DNA of 11,423 nt from JAJPXC01 sp964628905 (GTDB lineage Bacteria > Bacteroidota > Bacteroidia > Bacteroidales > Muribaculaceae). Location: NCBI GenBank assembly GCA_964628905.1, contig CAZVNS010000046.1, forward strand, positions 1 to 11,423. Direction: 5' to 3'. Positions 8,068 through 11,423 of the stretch are shown here, piece after piece; position 1 is the stretch's first letter, and each line of letters starts with the position of its first letter. Under the pieces are notes generated by a model. It was not told where the DNA came from. It was given only the letters and a program-made list of their open reading frames with translations, and did not search any database. The translations under genes and the position numbers were made by a program.

Positions 8068-8152
8068 AGTTTTAAGTTGTTGAGTTTTTAGGTTGTCTTT
8101 AATGTCATTAAGGTCGTTAAGGTCACTTAAAAACTTAAAAACTTGAAAACTT
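8068..8152 (-). repeat. Two short tandem repeats forming an imperfect hairpin between susC and susD
   Basis: In plus-strand terms, three 9-base units (TTTAATGTC, ATTAAGGTC, GTTAAGGTC at 8098-8124) are followed after one base by three 8-base units (CTTAAAAA twice, then CTTGAAAA, at 8126-8149). The 8-base array is largely complementary to 8068-8093: 8081-8093 pairs with 8125-8137 at 11 of 13 positions in the operon RNA, and 8068-8076 with 8142-8151 with one bulge. The 9-base array lies in the loop (8094-8124). The element fills most of the 122-base gap and has no coding potential. Its role is unknown; an RNA-processing or translation-balancing element is one possibility. Confidence 0.6.
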
Positions 8153-8169
8153 ATTATTTATTGATTTAT

Positions 8170-11100
8170 TTAAAATTCGATCTGCAGACCAAATGTCCAT
8201 GTAGAGCTCAGGGGGTAAACCTGGGTATCCCAACCCTCAGAGTCGGTGATCTCGGGTGAGAACGCGTTGGCGCTGAAGAATGAGCAGGGACGATCGGCGT
8301 TGATGTATGCGCGGAGGCTCGGCATCGTGTAGCGACCCATCTTGATGTTGCGGAAGGTGTAACCCAAGGTGATGTCCTGGATGCGGAAGAAGTCGGCCGA
8401 CTCCACGAAGTAGCTGTTGGTCGAGGTAGCCGAAGAGTTCACGTTCCAGCCGCGGGTGAGGGCTGCTGCCGAGGGATACTCGTTGGTCGAGCCGGGACCA
8501 GTCCAACGGTTCTCATACTGGTTGTGGTCGAAGTTGTAGTTTGCCTGGGCGTAGCGGAGCTGACGCTTGCGGTTGAAGAGCTTGGCACCGTGCTGGCCGT
8601 AGGTCGACAGGGCGAAGTCGAGGCCCTTCCACTGGAATGCGAGGTTGATGCCGTAGGTAAGGCGAGGCAGGTAGTTGCCGAGGCACTGGCGGTCGTCGCC
8701 GGTGATCTGGCCGTCGCCATCCACGTCCTCATAGATGAAGTCGCCGGGTTGCAGGCCGTTGGCCACAGCCACGGGGTCGGCGGCGCATTGCTCAGGTGTC
8801 TGGTAAACGCCGATTACCTTGTAGCCATAGTAAGAGTTCATGGGCTTGCCAACCTGGTTAACGGTCTTGCCGCCGTAGATTGTGGGCTGGCCGCCGAGGT
8901 CCTTAACGCGGTTGCGCAGGGTCGACATGTTGAAGCCCACGCTGTAGCTGAAGTCCTTCGAGAGCTTGTCGTTCCAGTTGAGGGTCAGGTCGATACCTTG
9001 GTTCTCAATCTTACCGTAGTTGCCGGCCAGAGTGTTGTTGCTGAAGGGGAGACGGGGCGAGATCACGGCGTTGTCGGTCTGACGGTAGAAGTAGTCAAGG
9101 CCGAGCGACAAGCGTGAGTTGAGGGCCTGATAGTCGATACCGACGTTGGTCTCTGACACTACCTCCCACTTAAGCCATGAGAAGTAGGTGGTGTTCTGGT
9201 AGCCGGGATATGTGTTCTGGCCGAAAACACCCGAGGTGCTGAGACCGGTGGTGATTGAGGCGAAGCCGTCGCTGGCTGCCACGCCGTCGTTACCGAGCTT
9301 ACCCCAGCTGGCGCGGAGCTTCAGATAGTCGGCCCAGGCCTGGCCCTTCATGAATTCCTCGTTGGAGATTACCCATGCGCCACCGATCGAGGGGAAGTAA
9401 CCCCACTTTTCCTGGTACTTCGAGGTACCGTCGGCACGGAAGGTGAACATCAGCAGATAGCGCGAGTCGAAGTCGTAGTTCAGACGGGCGAACCATGACT
9501 GGCTGCGATAGCGGGTAGCGCCGTCGTCAGCGCTGCTGGTCTCAGCGTCGCCTTGCGAGATGTACCAGTACTCGGGCTTCTCGGTGGGGATGCTGTTGAC
9601 TGAGCCACCGAGGTAGTCCCAGCGATCCTGGCGCATAGAGTAGCCGGCCATAGCGCCATAAGAGTGCTTGCCGATTTTATCTTTATATGTGAGCACGTTG
9701 TCCCAAACCCACTTGTTGTAGGTGGTGCGTGACTTCGTCAGGGCAGAGTTGGCGGCCTGCTGCGAGTTGCTTACGAAGTAAGGCTCGGTGACGGTGCGGC
9801 CCGAAATCTGCGAGAAGTCGTAGCCGTAGCTTGTACGGAAGTCGAGCTTCTCTGGGATGAAAGTGAAGTCGGCAAAGAAGTTGGTCAGAGCCTGATAGTT
9901 CTGGTTCTCTGAGTTATAGTAGTCAGCGGTGGCCACGGGGTTCTTGAAGTTGGCCGAATAGCCGAGGGTCTCGGGCGATGCGTACTGCACGGGGTAAACG
10001 GCGGAATTTTCCACGGTGTTCATCACCGGCATCAGCTGAGGCATGTTGAATGCGGTCTGCCAAGCGTCGTTGTTGGGGAGCACCTGCTTCGACTTGCCAA
10101 ACACGCCGTTGAAACCGACTTTGAGCCAGTTAGTGGCATCGTAGTCGACTTGGGCGCGGAAGTTCAGACGGTTGTAGGAGTTGTCGACATCCATTATACC
10201 TTCCTGGTAAAGGTAGTTCATACCCAGAGAGTAAGTGGCGCGCTCTGAACCACCTGCGATCGACAGACCGTGGTTGGTCACCAGGGCGGTGCGGAGCAGC
10301 TGGTCGTACCAGTCGGTGTCGGCGCCGAAGGTGAGCGTGCTCATGTCGCCGCCATAGTTGTTGATTGAAGCCTCAAGGTAGCTGCGGTAAGCGTCGGGGT
10401 TAGCCTCCATAAGCATTGTGGCATACTCGTGGGAGTTGGCCATCTTCAGCACGTTGGTAGCTTTGGAGAAACCTACATAGCCATTGTAAGTGATCTTGGC
10501 GTTCTGGTTCTTGCGTCCATGCTTTGTGGTGATGATCACTACGCCGTTGGCAGCCTTCACACCATAGATGGCAGCGGCCGATGCGTCCTTAAGGATTGAC
10601 ATCTCGGCGATATCATCGTTGTTGAGGAACTGGATGTCGTCGTAGAACACACCGTCGACCACGTACAGGGGTGAAGAGCTTGAGAACGAACCCACACCGC
10701 GGATCTGCACCTTAGGAGCATCGCCGGGGGTACCTGAGTTAAGGATGTTTACGCCGGGCACCTTGCCGGTCAGGGCGCCCATCGGAGATGAGGTAGGCAC
10801 GTTGGCCAGGTCCTCACCGCTAACGACGGTGATGGGAGCTGTCAAGTCCTTAGCCTTGGCCGAGCCGTAACCGATCACCACCACCTCGTCGAGGAGCTGG
10901 TTATCTTCCTTCATCACTACCTTCAGGTTGGTGCGGCCATTGAGGGGCTCCTCCTGCTGCACATAGCCGATGTAGTTGAAACGCAGAGTAGCATTGTCGG
11001 GCACGTTGGTCAGCGTGAAATTACCGTCGAAGTCGGTGGCTGTGCCCACAGTGTTGTTGCCAACGATTGTCACAGAAACACCAATCAGCGGCTCATCCTG

Positions 11101-11193
11101 CTGATCAACCACTGTACCGCTCACCGTGACGGCGGCGGAACTTACGAAGCATGTGACCAAAGCCAGCAGCATCGTAACAAAAAGCTTCTTCAT
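8170..11193 (-). CDS. SusC/RagA-family TonB-linked outer-membrane oligosaccharide transporter
   Basis: A 1007-residue protein typical of SusC proteins. A signal peptide (about 1-21, ending SSAA) precedes the carboxypeptidase-regulatory-like domain (about 23-97), which has the GVSVTIVGNNTVGTATDFDG motif at 38-57. The linker LDEVVVIGYG (101-110) is followed by the plug domain (about 115-225) with the SusC signatures PLYVVDG (175-181), LKDASAAAIYG (201-211) and NGVVIITTK (216-224). The remainder is a TonB-dependent beta-barrel. A DVDGDGQITGDDR loop near residue 822 is a common SusC feature resembling a calcium site. The chain ends QIEF, an aromatic terminus suited to BAM-dependent assembly. It imports oligosaccharides with TonB-ExbBD energy, as a complex with the SusD-like protein downstream. 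First gene of the operon; the ATG at 11193 follows an AT-rich leader. There is no N-terminal STN domain, so it is not the type that signals through an anti-sigma factor. Confidence 0.95.
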   Translation of the reverse strand: MKKLFVTMLLALVTCFVSSAAVTVSGTVVDQQDEPLIGVSVTIVGNNTVGTATDFDGNFTLTNVPDNATLRFNYIGYVQQEEPLNGRTNLKVVMKEDNQLLDEVVVIGYGSAKAKDLTAPITVVSGEDLANVPTSSPMGALTGKVPGVNILNSGTPGDAPKVQIRGVGSFSSSSPLYVVDGVFYDDIQFLNNDDIAEMSILKDASAAAIYGVKAANGVVIITTKHGRKNQNAKITYNGYVGFSKATNVLKMANSHEYATMLMEANPDAYRSYLEASINNYGGDMSTLTFGADTDWYDQLLRTALVTNHGLSIAGGSERATYSLGMNYLYQEGIMDVDNSYNRLNFRAQVDYDATNWLKVGFNGVFGKSKQVLPNNDAWQTAFNMPQLMPVMNTVENSAVYPVQYASPETLGYSANFKNPVATADYYNSENQNYQALTNFFADFTFIPEKLDFRTSYGYDFSQISGRTVTEPYFVSNSQQAANSALTKSRTTYNKWVWDNVLTYKDKIGKHSYGAMAGYSMRQDRWDYLGGSVNSIPTEKPEYWYISQGDAETSSADDGATRYRSQSWFARLNYDFDSRYLLMFTFRADGTSKYQEKWGYFPSIGGAWVISNEEFMKGQAWADYLKLRASWGKLGNDGVAASDGFASITTGLSTSGVFGQNTYPGYQNTTYFSWLKWEVVSETNVGIDYQALNSRLSLGLDYFYRQTDNAVISPRLPFSNNTLAGNYGKIENQGIDLTLNWNDKLSKDFSYSVGFNMSTLRNRVKDLGGQPTIYGGKTVNQVGKPMNSYYGYKVIGVYQTPEQCAADPVAVANGLQPGDFIYEDVDGDGQITGDDRQCLGNYLPRLTYGINLAFQWKGLDFALSTYGQHGAKLFNRKRQLRYAQANYNFDHNQYENRWTGPGSTNEYPSAAALTRGWNVNSSATSTNSYFVESADFFRIQDITLGYTFRNIKMGRYTMPSLRAYINADRPCSFFSANAFSPEITDSEGWDTQVYPLSSTWTFGLQIEF

Positions 11194-11332
11194 GTTCTTT
11201 TGGTTTTAGATTATTGGTTATTATTGATTTTGGTTCTCATTCATATATGGGAGGTTCTATTTTTTGCTTCCCGACACCCAAGGCCGAACCCAATGACCCT
11301 GTTATGTCGGTTTGAGGACTATTCCTCAAACG
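11194..11332 (-). other. Long 5' leader of the PUL transcript with potential secondary structure
   Basis: About 130 bases separate the predicted transcription start (about 11325-11328) from the SusC-like start codon. Beyond the hairpin at 11310-11331, TGTCGG (11305-11310) can pair with CCGACA (11271-11276). Inside this stem two near-identical segments lie head to tail: CCGACACCCAA (11271-11281) and CCGAACCCAA (11284-11293). The last 75 bases before the start are AT-rich and look unstructured. I recognise no known riboswitch. Long leaders on susC genes are places where small RNAs or RNA-binding proteins may act, but nothing here proves that. Confidence 0.4.
11310..11331. promoter_or_regulatory. 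22-bp perfect inverted repeat on the predicted transcription start
   Basis: Arms GTTTGAGGA and TCCTCAAAC (9 bp each) flank a 4-base centre. It begins one base beyond the -7 box of the PUL promoter, so it covers the expected +1. It could be a DNA operator for a dimeric regulator, or a hairpin at the extreme 5' end of the mRNA that protects the transcript. No T run follows on the operon strand, so it is not a terminator. Confidence 0.65.
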
Positions 11333-11363
11333 CAAAGTTAAACTTTATTTTTGATTTGCCAAA
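11333..11363 (-). promoter_or_regulatory. Bacteroidota-type promoter of the glucan PUL
   Basis: On the minus strand TTTG (11363-11360), a 19-base spacer and TAACTTTG (11340-11333) give an exact match to TTTG-N19-TAnnTTTG, the housekeeping sigma-factor consensus of Bacteroidota. Transcription should start near 11325-11328. This is the only good promoter found upstream of the four PUL genes. Confidence 0.75.
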
Positions 11364-11377
11364 ATGTCATATGTAAC

Positions 11378-11393
11378 TTTTTTTGGGGGGGGG
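11378..11393. repeat. T7-G9 homopolymer tract upstream of the PUL promoter
   Basis: Seven T (11378-11384) followed by nine G (11385-11393) on the plus strand, that is C9-A7 as read toward the PUL. The tract ends 14 bases upstream of the -33 box. G/C runs of this length are rare in such genomes and prone to slippage during replication and sequencing. Confidence 0.7.
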
Positions 11394-11423
11394 TAATACA
11401 TTGTATATCAATAATATAGTTTT

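Noticed and set aside
8098..8149. CRISPR-like array
   Set aside because: The units are only 8-9 bases, directly adjacent and without unique spacers; this is a short tandem repeat, not a CRISPR array.
8524..9117. 197-codon plus-strand frame, Val/Ala/Leu-rich, opposite the SusC-like gene
   Set aside because: Antisense shadow of a GC-rich gene with clear SusC coding signatures; its composition is what reverse-reading biased third positions produces. The same applies to 6521-7003, 5759-6115, 3177-3599, 1641-2069 and the smaller frames.
11346..11353. Plus-strand TATTTTTG resembling a -7 box for a divergent gene
   Set aside because: No TTTG lies at the right distance upstream, and the sequence falls in the AT-rich spacer of the minus-strand promoter.

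Overview
The window looks like chromosomal DNA from a gut-type member of the Bacteroidales (phylum Bacteroidota). Three things point there: a SusC/SusD pair, lipoprotein and SPI-exported glycoside hydrolases, and promoters of the Bacteroidota form (TTTG, about 19-23 bases, TAnnTTTG) with A-rich rather than Shine-Dalgarno start regions. A Muribaculaceae-like origin is a guess from overall feel only. I see no rRNA, tRNA, CRISPR array, insertion sequence or phage gene.

Layout. On the plus strand, bases 288-2381 encode a lone outer-membrane beta-barrel protein of the TonB-dependent-receptor superfamily. It has its own promoter (about 227-260), a 14-bp palindrome over the -33 region, and a rho-independent terminator just past its stop. 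A convergent intergenic gap follows (2382-2668), which also holds a second terminator facing the other way. From 11193 down to 2669 the minus strand carries one four-gene polysaccharide-utilisation locus (PUL): SusC-like transporter, SusD-like lipoprotein, GH144-type endo-beta-1,2-glucanase lipoprotein, and BglX-like GH3 beta-glucosidase. A well-formed promoter at 11333-11363 reads into it through a leader of about 130 bases.

How the genes work together (inference from families). The GH144 lipoprotein, probably surface-exposed, would cut beta-1,2-glucan outside the cell. SusD-like and SusC-like proteins would capture and import the oligosaccharides. The periplasmic GH3 enzyme would hydrolyse sophoro-oligosaccharides to glucose. 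Plausible natural substrates are cyclic beta-1,2-glucans or osmoregulated periplasmic glucans of other bacteria. The locus is compact: no SusE/F-type surface glycan-binding protein, no regulator and no inner-membrane sugar transporter is present here.

The most interesting material lies between the genes: a perfect 22-bp inverted repeat on the predicted transcription start of the PUL, a G9/T7 homopolymer just upstream of that promoter, a repeat-built hairpin between susC and susD, and a strong stem-loop between susD and the GH144 gene. I found no clear evidence of a wholly new system. The locus is a recognisable but little-characterised type of PUL.
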